11,218 nucleotides of DNA. It comes from Clostridia bacterium (GTDB lineage: Bacteria; Bacillota; Clostridia; Christensenellales; UBA1242). Both the position numbers and the translations under genes were made by a program. Location of the stretch: NCBI GenBank assembly GCA_900766395.1, contig CAAFWB010000086.1, positions 1-11,218 on the forward strand, written 5' to 3'. This document shows, in pieces, positions 1 through 5,764 of this stretch (its first letter is position 1; each line of letters starts with the position of its first letter). The notes under the pieces were generated by a model. It was not told the DNA's origin. It did not search any database and saw only the letters and a list, made by a program, of their open reading frames with translations.

Positions 1-10
1 CTTCCGATCT
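1..10. other. Probable residual sequencing adapter at contig edge
   Basis: The first ten bases, CTTCCGATCT, are identical to the 3' end of the common Illumina adapter. They lie exactly at the window edge, where untrimmed adapter would be expected. The hibernation-factor reading frame continues from about base 11, and the first three codons (Ser-Asp-Leu) are probably artefactual. A chance match of ten bases at the very edge is unlikely but possible. Confidence 0.8.
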
Positions 11-476
11 TGAGAAAAAACTTAAAAAACTTGAAAGATATTTCCCAGATGACGCAAAAGCAACCGTTGTTTGCCGTCAAGAAAAGAAAAATTATATTAT
101 GGAAGTCAGCATAACAAACAAAAATGGTTTTTATCGCAGTGAAGTGACTGGCGAAAACATGTTTGAAAATCTTGATATGGCACTTCCAAAAGTTGAAAAA
201 CAAATCATTCGTGCAAATCAAAAAAGACAAAATTTCAAAACACAAGTTGAAGCACCAATTCTTGAATTTTTGCAAGAACTTCCAACTTTTGAAGACAAGC
301 GTATTGCAAAGAAGAAACAAATTCACCTTGATCCGCTTGACATTGAAGATGCAAAATATATGCTTGAAGCAACCGACCACGATTTTTATGCATTCTTAAA
401 TCGTGATTCGGGAAAAGTCAACATTGTTTATAACAGAAAAGACGGAGATGTTGGACTTATCGAACTTCAATATTAA
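3..476 (+). CDS. hpf: Ribosome hibernation promoting factor, long form (5'-truncated)
   Basis: This protein binds the 30S subunit in stationary phase or stress and drives formation of inactive 100S ribosome dimers. About 157 codons are present, against roughly 175-190 for a complete long HPF, so only the first N-terminal strand and helix are missing. The visible N-terminal part (EKKLKKLERYF, then a beta-strand-rich stretch) fits the RaiA/HPF ribosome-binding fold. A linker follows, and the C-terminal dimerisation domain has the family signatures HLDPLDIEDA, HDFYAF, VNIVYNRKDG and GLIE. The real start lies outside the window. The first three codons are probably adapter-derived. The gene ends just before a strong hairpin terminator. 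Family assignment is secure. Long-form architecture is typical of Gram-positive bacteria. Confidence 0.93.
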   Translation, partial: SDLEKKLKKLERYFPDDAKATVVCRQEKKNYIMEVSITNKNGFYRSEVTGENMFENLDMALPKVEKQIIRANQKRQNFKTQVEAPILEFLQELPTFEDKRIAKKKQIHLDPLDIEDAKYMLEATDHDFYAFLNRDSGKVNIVYNRKDGDVGLIELQY

Positions 477-483
477 TTTTGAC

Positions 484-519
484 AAAAAGTCCACAAAATG
501 CGTGGACTTTTTTGTTTTT
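484..519. terminator. Bidirectional intrinsic terminator between hpf and the XRE repressor
   Basis: A perfect 11-bp stem (AAAAAGTCCAC at 484-494, GTGGACTTTTT at 502-512) encloses a 7-nt loop. It is followed by a T-rich run on the plus strand. Because the stem ends in A/T runs it can also work on the minus strand. It sits between the convergent stops at 476 and 544 and probably ends both transcripts. Confidence 0.88.
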
Positions 520-543
520 TGAATTATTTGAATTTGTGAAAAT

Positions 544-771
544 TTAATTTAACCCAAGAATTTCATCGGCAGAAACATTGAGGATTTCACATAATATGGC
601 AAATGTTTCTAGACTTGGAAATTTATTCTTATGAATATAATCGGAAAGTGTTGCACTAGATATATGTGCACGATTTGCAATTTCGGTTTGAGTTAGGGGT
701 GAAAGTTTTATTGCTTCCGCTAATCGCTGTCTTATTAACTCAGATTGTGATAAATTCTTTTTTTCATTCAT
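544..771 (-). CDS. Small XRE-family transcriptional repressor
   Basis: This is a 75-aa DNA-binding protein made almost entirely of one Cro/C1-type helix-turn-helix. The segment LTQTEIANRAHISSATLSDYI (about residues 27-47) holds the two HTH helices, with SSATLSDY as the likely recognition helix. FPSLETFAILCEILNVSADEIL follows the usual XRE ending. I start it at the ATG at 771. An in-frame TTG at 789 would add six residues but lies inside a putative operator. Neither start has a clear Shine-Dalgarno sequence, so weak or leaderless initiation is possible. The gene diverges from the zinc-ribbon/nuclease operon. Two palindromes in the shared promoter region suggest that it represses that operon and itself. 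There is no peptidase or sensor domain, so what relieves repression is unknown. Confidence 0.85.
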   Translation of the reverse strand: MNEKKNLSQSELIRQRLAEAIKLSPLTQTEIANRAHISSATLSDYIHKNKFPSLETFAILCEILNVSADEILGLN

Positions 772-780
772 ATATATAAT

Positions 781-797
781 TTTAGCCAAGGGCTTAG
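781..797. promoter_or_regulatory. Putative XRE operator O2 (imperfect palindrome)
   Basis: TTTAGCCAAGGGCTTAG matches the neighbouring perfect palindrome at 14 of 17 positions and has the same centred AGCC/GGCT half-sites. It lies immediately upstream of the repressor ATG, covering the alternative TTG start, where a bound repressor would block its own gene. Assignment to this repressor is inferred from position. Confidence 0.6.
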
Positions 798-811
798 ATT
801 TTATCAGTATT

Positions 812-828
812 TTAAGCCAATGGCTTAA
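812..828. promoter_or_regulatory. Putative XRE operator O1 (perfect palindrome)
   Basis: TTAAGCCAATGGCTTAA has two perfect 8-bp half-sites around a single central base. Its centre is 31 bp from that of the second copy, about three helical turns. It sits just upstream of the -35 box of the operon promoter, in the divergent intergenic region. This is the classic position for an XRE operator. The palindrome is seen directly; the binding partner is inferred. Confidence 0.68.
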
Positions 829-834
829 AATTGT

Positions 835-863
835 TTGGAGAATTTTGTATTATTTTCTATAAT
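835..863 (+). promoter_or_regulatory. Sigma-A promoter of the zinc-ribbon/nuclease operon
   Basis: A perfect -10 box TATAAT (858-863) is preceded at 17 bp by TTGGAG (835-840) as a weak -35. The predicted transcript starts near 870, giving a leader of about 20 nt with the Shine-Dalgarno AAAGGAG at 876-882. Confidence 0.7.
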
Positions 864-889
864 TAAAAAAAATACAAAGGAGAAAATGT

Positions 890-1108
890 ATGAAATGTCC
901 AAGATGTGGAAGTGAAAATATTGATTTTGTTGCGAATACGCAGAGTAAGAGCCGTGGAGCGGGATCATGGTTCTTGTGGTTATTATTTGGTTTTTGTACT
1001 TTTGGCATAGGCTTGATTTTTTGGTTTTTTATGGCTTTAACAAACAAAAAAACAATTACAAAAACTCGTGCCATTTGCAAAAATTGTGGCAATCAATGGG
1101 ATATATAG
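890..1108 (+). CDS. Small zinc-ribbon membrane protein (LITAF-like layout)
   Basis: This 72-aa protein begins with a CxxC knuckle (KCPRCGSEN, C3/C6). A hydrophobic segment of about 25 residues follows (WFLWLLFGFCTFGIGLIFWFF, roughly 27-47), and it ends with a second knuckle (ICKNCGNQW). The two cysteine pairs on either side of one membrane-inserting stretch could fold back to bind a single zinc ion. This is the layout of LITAF-like domains and of small zinc-ribbon proteins in Gram-positive and phage genomes. Translation starts from a strong AAAGGAG eight bases upstream. It is the first gene of a three-gene operon behind a repressor-controlled promoter. The biochemical function is unknown. Membrane association is inferred from hydrophobicity. 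Confidence 0.8.
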   Translation: MKCPRCGSENIDFVANTQSKSRGAGSWFLWLLFGFCTFGIGLIFWFFMALTNKKTITKTRAICKNCGNQWDI

Positions 1109-1111
1109 TTT

Positions 1112-1333
1112 ATGGAGAAAAAATGTCCAAAGTGCAAGAGGTGGTTTGATACTGGTGAATTTGCAGAAGAATATTGTCCATATTGTGGGCAAGTTTTGAG
1201 CGAAGCTGACAGAGAAAAAATTAGACGAAAAGATTATTTTTTTAGACGCTTCTTGCCATCAATTTTGGTTGCAGTTATACTAATGATATTTATTGTGGTG
1301 TTTTTTATTGGTTTTATAACTGGTTGGAAATAA
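1112..1333 (+). CDS. Zinc-ribbon protein with C-terminal membrane anchor
   Basis: This 73-aa protein carries a two-knuckle zinc ribbon at its N-terminus (KCPKCKRWF, C5/C8; YCPYCGQVL, about C22/C25). A charged helix follows (EADREKIRRKDYFFRRF). A strongly hydrophobic C-terminal segment (LPSILVAVILMIFIVVFFIGF, roughly 48-68) should place the ribbon on the cytoplasmic face of the membrane. The start lies three bases after the previous stop with only a weak ribosome-binding site, so translation is probably coupled to the first gene. Such ribbons are often protein- or nucleic-acid-docking modules. No specific function can be assigned. Confidence 0.78.
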   Translation: MEKKCPKCKRWFDTGEFAEEYCPYCGQVLSEADREKIRRKDYFFRRFLPSILVAVILMIFIVVFFIGFITGWK

Positions 1334-1368
1334 ACACTGCCAAGGGTATGATAAAGATTGATATTGAT

Positions 1369-1374
1369 GGGAGG
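1369..1374 (+). promoter_or_regulatory. Ribosome-binding site fixing the nuclease-like gene start
   Basis: GGGAGG lies six bases before the ATG at 1381. An upstream in-frame ATG at 1324 has no such signal and would overlap the preceding gene, so 1381 is the preferred start. Confidence 0.8.
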
Positions 1375-1380
1375 AATTTT

Positions 1381-1839
1381 ATGAGTATAGCAAAGCAAGA
1401 AGAGCAAAAAGAAAAAAGAATTTCTGTAAGCATAGGCAATTGCGGAGAATATTTTGTTGCGGCGGAACTGGAAAGAAGAGGTTTTTCTGTTGCCATTCCA
1501 ATGTCAAATACTCCAAATTTTGATATTTTGGCAATTAGTAGACAAACAAATAAGCAGTATGCGATACAAGTAAAGACAACATCTTATGGGGCAAATAAAT
1601 GGTTCGTAAATGATAAAGTTAGAGGTGTGACAGAAAATAGTAATGTATTTTATGTGTTTGTCCATTTGCATGAATTGGAAACGCCGGCTTATTATATTAT
1701 ACCAAGAGAAAAAGTTTTAAAATATTTGAACGATAAATATAAAGATAGAAATGTATCAAAAAAAACATATACTTTGGTTATAAAAAAAGATGAATTTCGT
1801 GAATACAAAAATAATTGGCGTATTATAGAAAATTGTTAA
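1381..1839 (+). CDS. PD-(D/E)XK superfamily nuclease-like protein
   Basis: This 152-aa protein has the ordered signature of the PD-(D/E)XK nuclease core. First comes an alpha-helix with a conserved glutamate (GNCGEYFVAAELERRGF, E23). Then comes the strand aspartate (TPNFDILAI, D48). Last is a Q-x-K motif (YAIQVKTT, Q63 and K65), which replaces the usual E-x-K. The remaining part is alternating strands and helices ending in a lysine- and tyrosine-rich tail. Similar stand-alone proteins are widespread in bacteria and mostly uncharacterised. Some superfamily members cut DNA (restriction, recombination, repair) and others only bind it. It starts 47 bp after the second zinc-ribbon gene with its own strong Shine-Dalgarno and is probably in the same operon. 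Catalytic residues look present, so I infer DNA cleavage or binding. The substrate is unknown. Confidence 0.72.
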   Translation: MSIAKQEEQKEKRISVSIGNCGEYFVAAELERRGFSVAIPMSNTPNFDILAISRQTNKQYAIQVKTTSYGANKWFVNDKVRGVTENSNVFYVFVHLHELETPAYYIIPREKVLKYLNDKYKDRNVSKKTYTLVIKKDEFREYKNNWRIIENC

Positions 1840-1947
1840 ATTAGCTAAATTTTAATATCAAATATTGAATGCTCTGCTGTGAATTTTTGTTATTAGAGTT
1901 TCATGGAAAAAATTTTGGTCGCGATTTAATTGTGTTTTTTGTATTTA

Positions 1948-1975
1948 ACAGCAATTTTTTGTTTTGCATAAAATG
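1948..1975 (+). promoter_or_regulatory. Possible sigma-K-like promoter of the WxL-type gene
   Basis: AC (1948-1949, within AACA) is separated by 17 bp from CATAAAATG (1967-1975). The Bacillus sigma-K consensus is AC, 16-17 bp, then CATAnnnTA; only the last base differs. No good sigma-A promoter is evident in 1840-1990. AT-rich DNA yields such matches by chance, so this is tentative. Confidence 0.35.
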
Positions 1976-1990
1976 AAAAATAGGTGATGT

Positions 1991-3841
1991 ATGGCAACAA
2001 CTTATGTTTCAAACTTTTTGCAACTTCGTGACGCGATTGAGGATGGTGATTCAACCGAAATTATTGTTCAAGAGGACATAACTTTTTCGTCTGGCGGGGC
2101 AAAAATTAATGCTGCAAAAGGAGAAATTGTGATTGATTTTGGTGGGCATAATGTCACCGATGTCAACTCCTCAAATTTTACTGATACGATTTATATTGCG
2201 GCAAGTTCGCCACAAGTTTCTGTGACGGTGAAAAACGCGGTTTGGAGCGGGCGAAATTACTATGGCATTGTTGGGGTTTATGACGGAAACACGCTTGCAA
2301 CAATCAACCTTGAAAAAATCAACTACAAAGGTCCGCAATTTGTTTATAACAAAAATGGGACAACAAGAATTGCAGATTCTGTAGTTGTGCTTGATAAGAA
2401 TGAATCAAACACCAACCCACAAGAATTTTGTGAGGCAAATCGATTGTTTATTGGCGGAAACGTTGTTGTTAATTCAAACACAACATCAAACGCTGTTGTT
2501 TGGTTCACTGGAACAAACTCTGCTCTCACGGTGGAAGAAAACGCATACTTTGAAGTCAACGCTCTTTCAACCTATTTTTTTTATACTGACACTTCTCCTG
2601 ACCTCACGTTCAAAAAAGGTTCAAAAACTTTCATAATCACAAGAGCTGGATTGTTTTATGGTGCAGGAAGCAGTTCGCACATCGCAACGTCATTTGTTTT
2701 GGAAGAAGATGCGACATTTTCCTCAACAAGAAACTCCAGTAATTCTGTGCCAATGTTCAAGGTTAGGTCAAACATGACGATTGGCAAGAATGCGTCTTTT
2801 TCACTCTATTCGCCAAGTGCTGGAACAAGTGCGCTAATTTATTTTGGCATTGCGGCAAACCTTTCGATTACTTCGCCCAAGAGTGTAATTTTGTATAATA
2901 ATGGGGCAAATGTTTTTAGTTTTCAAACAGGGAACGCGTCAACTCCAAACACGCTTGCGATTGACACCGAAATGTTGAGATTATGGAGTGCGGCGACCAC
3001 TCCAGTCGAGAGGGCAGGAGGGCTTGATGACACGCCAACAAGCGAATATCACAAAGCAGATTATGCGTCAAATCTCACCGCAACTTTCAAACTTTCTAGT
3101 TCCGCAATTTTGAGCGCTGACAACAATTTGGTTGAAGGTGATGTGGGTTATCCAATCAACGCGTCAACGCCGCTTCTTTCGTTAAAAGTGATTGCAATGG
3201 GCGAGTTAGCACTCTCTCTCAATCCGCTCAACGATGCCTCGACTTCAATATCCGGAACAACGAGGTCAACCACGCCTGTTCGGGCGACCTTTCTTGAAAA
3301 AACTTTTTCGGCAACCTCAAGTGGTTCAGGAGCTTTTTCAATCGCACTCGATGAAAAACTCGCAATCGGAACAGAAGTAAAAATTGTTGCGGGCAAAGAT
3401 TTTTTATCGAAACAAGTCGTGGTTGAAAGTGAAGGTAGTGTCAGTCTAACAAAAGTTGACCCGCTTGCGTTCCGCTCTTTTTCGGAAATGCCAAGGCGTG
3501 ACAGGATTTTGCGAATAAATCCAAACTGGGAACTTGAAGTGACTGACACAAGACAAAGTGGAGGGTATTGGTATCTCTATGTTCACATCAATGCTCCGCT
3601 CTCGTCAGATGGCGAAAGCCTTGACAATGCGCTTGTCTTTTCTCAAAATAACACGGTGACCACGCTGTCTGGCACTCCGACTTTGATTTATTCTGGCACA
3701 TGGAAAGATGGCGAGCCTGTCACAAACATAAGTTGGAAGAAAACCGAAGGATTTTTGCTTTCGATTGACCCGCAAAAAGATTATGTTGCAGGAGATTATT
3801 CAACAAACATTGAGTGGCAAATAACAACCTCGCCACTATGA
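1991..3841 (+). CDS. Pectate-lyase-like adhesive protein with C-terminal WxL-like domain, no signal peptide
   Basis: The first ~370 of 616 residues are repetitive beta-strand sequence (LRDAIEDGDSTEIIVQEDITF, VVIDFGGHNV-type turns, YNKNGTTRIADSVVVL, FIGGNVVVNSNTTSNAVVWF). This resembles the right-handed beta-helix 'pectate lyase-like adhesive' domains of Gram-positive surface proteins. A short Ig-like segment follows. Residues ~492-616 resemble a WxL domain, which binds peptidoglycan noncovalently: two W-x-L motifs (W513-E-L, W527-Y-L), TDTR, and the ending DYSTNIEW...TSP. The start is firm: AGGTGA precedes ATG 1991 and an in-frame TGA lies at 1985-1987. The N-terminus (MATTYVSNFLQLRDA) has no hydrophobic signal peptide, which is unusual for a wall-binding protein. 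Base composition looks richer in GC than the neighbours, suggesting strong codon selection or transfer. An enzymatic role seems unlikely. Confidence 0.7.
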   Translation: MATTYVSNFLQLRDAIEDGDSTEIIVQEDITFSSGGAKINAAKGEIVIDFGGHNVTDVNSSNFTDTIYIAASSPQVSVTVKNAVWSGRNYYGIVGVYDGNTLATINLEKINYKGPQFVYNKNGTTRIADSVVVLDKNESNTNPQEFCEANRLFIGGNVVVNSNTTSNAVVWFTGTNSALTVEENAYFEVNALSTYFFYTDTSPDLTFKKGSKTFIITRAGLFYGAGSSSHIATSFVLEEDATFSSTRNSSNSVPMFKVRSNMTIGKNASFSLYSPSAGTSALIYFGIAANLSITSPKSVILYNNGANVFSFQTGNASTPNTLAIDTEMLRLWSAATTPVERAGGLDDTPTSEYHKADYASNLTATFKLSSSAILSADNNLVEGDVGYPINASTPLLSLKVIAMGELALSLNPLNDASTSISGTTRSTTPVRATFLEKTFSATSSGSGAFSIALDEKLAIGTEVKIVAGKDFLSKQVVVESEGSVSLTKVDPLAFRSFSEMPRRDRILRINPNWELEVTDTRQSGGYWYLYVHINAPLSSDGESLDNALVFSQNNTVTTLSGTPTLIYSGTWKDGEPVTNISWKKTEGFLLSIDPQKDYVAGDYSTNIEWQITTSPL

Positions 3842-3893
3842 TTAAACAAAAATAATGATTTTTAATAAAAAATTTTGATTTTTTAATAAATTT

Positions 3894-3942
3894 GCATGAG
3901 AAAAAGAGCTTGAAAATTCAAACTCTTTTTCTCATGCTTTTT
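3894..3942 (+). terminator. Long hairpin terminator of the WxL-type gene
   Basis: A perfect 15-bp stem (3894-3908 with 3923-3937) continues after one mismatch into a further 5-bp stem (TTGAA/TTCAA). It is followed by TTTTT on the plus strand. It lies 52 bp after the stop at 3841. Its right arm contains the stop codon of the convergent DUF11-like gene. On the minus strand no U-run follows, so its action there is less certain. Confidence 0.85.
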
Positions 3943-4327
3943 GGTTGACTTGAAATTTTATCGTTGTCGTTTTTGTGTCGGCGATTTCAGGCAATGTGAC
4001 TATGAGTGTTCCATCATCTTCAATCTCATAATCATAAAATGCCACATCGTCAACTTTGACGCCATATTCATTGTTGAATGTCACTTTTGTTATATCTAAC
4101 GCGTCTGTTATGGTTGATGATGAAAGTGCGCTTCCAGAGCTGTTCTCAACCATGATTGTATAGGTGAGAGGTCCGTCAGCCCAGTAGTCTTTGTCTGCGC
4201 TTTTTGTGATGGCGAGGCCTTTTATTATGGTTGTTGTGACAACGCTTGATGAAAAACTTATTGGAGTATTAGCATCGCCCAATGCTCCGTCAAAATCTGC
4301 TTGGTTTGATAAAATTATTTCTGCCAT
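3932..4327 (-). CDS. DUF11-like (conserved-repeat domain) protein, no signal peptide
   Basis: This is a 131-aa protein. After ~35 polar residues (MAEIILSNQADFDGALGDAN...) comes one Ig-like unit beginning LAITKSADKDYWADGPLTYTIMVENSSG and ending TLPEIADTKTTTIKFQV. This is the pattern of the DUF11/conserved-repeat family (ItKsad, then a YtI-V-N strand, then a TD loop). Such units normally occur in tandem in secreted or surface proteins. Here a single unit stands alone with no signal peptide, membrane segment or wall anchor. The ATG at 4327 is preceded by GGAGA seven bases upstream, but this lies in the arm of a hairpin. The gene follows the membrane-anchored Ig-like gene by 47 bp on the same strand. 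A spore or cell-surface role is inference only. Confidence 0.68.
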   Translation of the reverse strand: MAEIILSNQADFDGALGDANTPISFSSSVVTTTIIKGLAITKSADKDYWADGPLTYTIMVENSSGSALSSSTITDALDITKVTFNNEYGVKVDDVAFYDYEIEDDGTLIVTLPEIADTKTTTIKFQVNQKA

Positions 4328-4333
4328 AAAAAA

Positions 4334-4363
4334 TCTCCGTCATAAGTTATCTTATGACGGAGA
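4334..4363 (-). terminator. Hairpin that is both terminator-like and carries the next gene's ribosome-binding site
   Basis: A perfect 13-bp stem with a 4-nt loop lies between the two minus-strand genes. Read on the minus strand it is followed by TTTTTT (4333-4328), the form of an intrinsic terminator for the upstream gene. The 3' arm contains GGAGA (4338-4334), correctly spaced from the ATG at 4327. Read-through transcripts would therefore have the start site sequestered in the stem. Confidence 0.8.
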
Positions 4364-4374
4364 GAGAAAAAAGT
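4348..4374 (-). promoter_or_regulatory. Possible sigma-K-like promoter of the DUF11-like gene
   Basis: On the minus strand AC (4374-4373) is followed after 16 bp by CATAAGATA (4356-4348), a full match to CATAnnnTA. Transcription would start near 4341, inside the second hairpin arm, leaving the ribosome-binding site unpaired. The CATA box is part of the palindrome, so coincidence is a real possibility. Confidence 0.35.
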
Positions 4375-5598
4375 TTATTCAACAATAATTGTGAAAGTTT
4401 GAGAAATGTTCGGGTCTTCAAGTGCGTATAATCTCAACTTCAAAGTGCCTTTCGACAAAATGTCAAGACCAATCATCGAAGTTTCAATTTCGACATCAAT
4501 ATTGTTGCCTTCCAAGATTTCAAATCTGATTGAATACTTCTTTGTTGAGTCGATAATCTTGAATGCCAAAGCAACGAGTTTTTCTTTTGTGAAACCACTG
4601 ATGCGAATTGTTGAATCTGTGATTTCAATGTCTTTTGCTGAACTTGAAAGAGTGAAAACTTTCTTGACGGGAATGTCAGGCTTGTTGTCAACTGGCTTGT
4701 CCTCGATTGGGTCGTTGTCATCATTACATGTGGCATCTTCACTCGGGTCGTCAACTGGATCATCGGGATTATCAACCGGATCATCGGGATTATCGATTGG
4801 CTCATCAGGTGTGTCTGGTTCAGTTGGTTTATCTGGGTCGCTTGGTTTTGAATCGTCATCTTTTGAAACGTCTGGGACTTTTTCTGAGTTGTCGACAACA
4901 AGCTTGTCCAAAAGCAAAGTGTGCTTCATATTGTCAGCGTTCAAAACAAGTTTAAATTGCAAACTATGTTCAGCTTTTGATTCAAAGTAAACATCGCAGC
5001 TGCGACAGTTGTCCAAAGTTTTGTCGTTTGAGACTTTGACATGATCAGATGCAATCAAACTCAAATTATAAAACTTGAGATTGACGCTCGTCAGTTTCAA
5101 TGTGTATTTTTCTCCAAGCAGGGGAGTTGTCACCACATTTTCGTTTTCGTCAACAAGATTTATTTCTGCTTCAATTTCAAGTGGAAGAACAACAACCTTT
5201 GTTGTGTATGAATATACCTTGTCGCCAACTTCAACATAACTTTTGATATTTGTTTCACCAACTTGAAGTGGTTTGACATTTCCGAGAGAGTCAACATTGA
5301 TAATTTTGTTATCAAAACCAGCGAATTTCAAATTTGCATCGCTCAAATTATGCACACTTGCACAAATGTTTGCAGTGTAGTCACATAGAACAAGTGTTAA
5401 TTTTTCTTTTGCTAAAACAAAAGGGTCTTCAACTTCAACAAATTTTTCAATTTCTTTGCTATCATTTTCACTTTCGGCATTGAGATTGTCTTTGTTACGT
5501 TTGGTAAAACCAATGTAAATTCCAATGCCGCCACCAAAAACGAAAACCAAGACAATAGCCAAAATTATAAACTTTTTCATATCTTCAATATCTAACAT
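4375..5598 (-). CDS. Membrane-anchored extracellular Ig-like protein with Asp/Pro-rich linker
   Basis: Of 407 residues, 10-31 form one N-terminal hydrophobic segment (FIILAIVLVFVFGGGIGIYIGF) followed by positive charges, so this is an uncleaved anchor with the rest probably outside. Residues ~70-140 resemble a bacterial Ig-like (Big2) domain (INVDSLGNVKPLQVGETNI). A second beta-rich region follows, with cysteines at CDYTANIC and CRSC. Residues ~239-310 form an acidic, proline-rich linker with DNPDDPV repeats. The last ~97 residues form another beta domain. I keep the first ATG; an ATG at 5580 gives a cleaner MKKF start, and neither has a convincing ribosome-binding site. There is no sortase motif. 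The role is unknown; a surface scaffold or binding protein is plausible. Confidence 0.75.
   Translation of the reverse strand: MLDIEDMKKFIILAIVLVFVFGGGIGIYIGFTKRNKDNLNAESENDSKEIEKFVEVEDPFVLAKEKLTLVLCDYTANICASVHNLSDANLKFAGFDNKIINVDSLGNVKPLQVGETNIKSYVEVGDKVYSYTTKVVVLPLEIEAEINLVDENENVVTTPLLGEKYTLKLTSVNLKFYNLSLIASDHVKVSNDKTLDNCRSCDVYFESKAEHSLQFKLVLNADNMKHTLLLDKLVVDNSEKVPDVSKDDDSKPSDPDKPTEPDTPDEPIDNPDDPVDNPDDPVDDPSEDATCNDDNDPIEDKPVDNKPDIPVKKVFTLSSSAKDIEITDSTIRISGFTKEKLVALAFKIIDSTKKYSIRFEILEGNNIDVEIETSMIGLDILSKGTLKLRLYALEDPNISQTFTIIVE
4751..4813 (-). repeat. 21-bp tandem repeat coding DNPDDPV
   Basis: Units at 4751-4771 and 4772-4792 differ at one base. A third, at 4793-4813, is degenerate. Each encodes seven residues of the acidic Asp/Pro linker, so copy changes keep the frame and alter linker length. 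Confidence 0.8.
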
Positions 5599-5738
5599 TT
5601 TTCGACACTGTTTGCAACCCTTTTGACCAAATTTATTAAAATTTATTTTAATATTTGCACTTGTCTGATTTTCAGGTTAAAAAAATTTGATTCAATTAGA
5701 AAATTTTGGCATATGGAATATCAAAAATTTTTAAAGGT

Positions 5739-5758
5739 TGCTATAATAAAAAAGAGGG
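5739..5758 (+). promoter_or_regulatory. Extended -10 promoter and ribosome-binding site of the KwaA-like gene
   Basis: TGCTATAAT (5739-5747) is an extended -10 (TGnTATAAT) without an obvious -35. GAGGG (5754-5758) is the Shine-Dalgarno, six bases before the ATG. The predicted leader is only about a dozen bases. Confidence 0.65.
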
Positions 5759-5764
5759 ATAATT

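Noticed and set aside
1991..1993. Frameshift or missed upstream start that would restore a signal peptide to the WxL-type protein
   Set aside because: An in-frame TGA lies six bases upstream, a Shine-Dalgarno fits ATG 1991, and no hydrophobic segment is encoded in the nearby upstream DNA.
3148..3549. Minus-strand open frame of 133 aa inside the WxL-type gene
   Set aside because: Low-complexity Ser/Thr-rich shadow of the plus-strand beta-rich protein, with no start signals.
4751..4813. CRISPR-like repeats
   Set aside because: The units are directly adjacent with no spacers and encode a protein linker in frame.
4406..4990. Plus-strand open frame of 194 aa with Ser/Gly-rich repeats
   Set aside because: It is antisense to the Asp/Pro linker gene. 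The repeats are the complement of that linker, no ribosome-binding site precedes it, and the minus-strand protein has a clear membrane anchor and domains.
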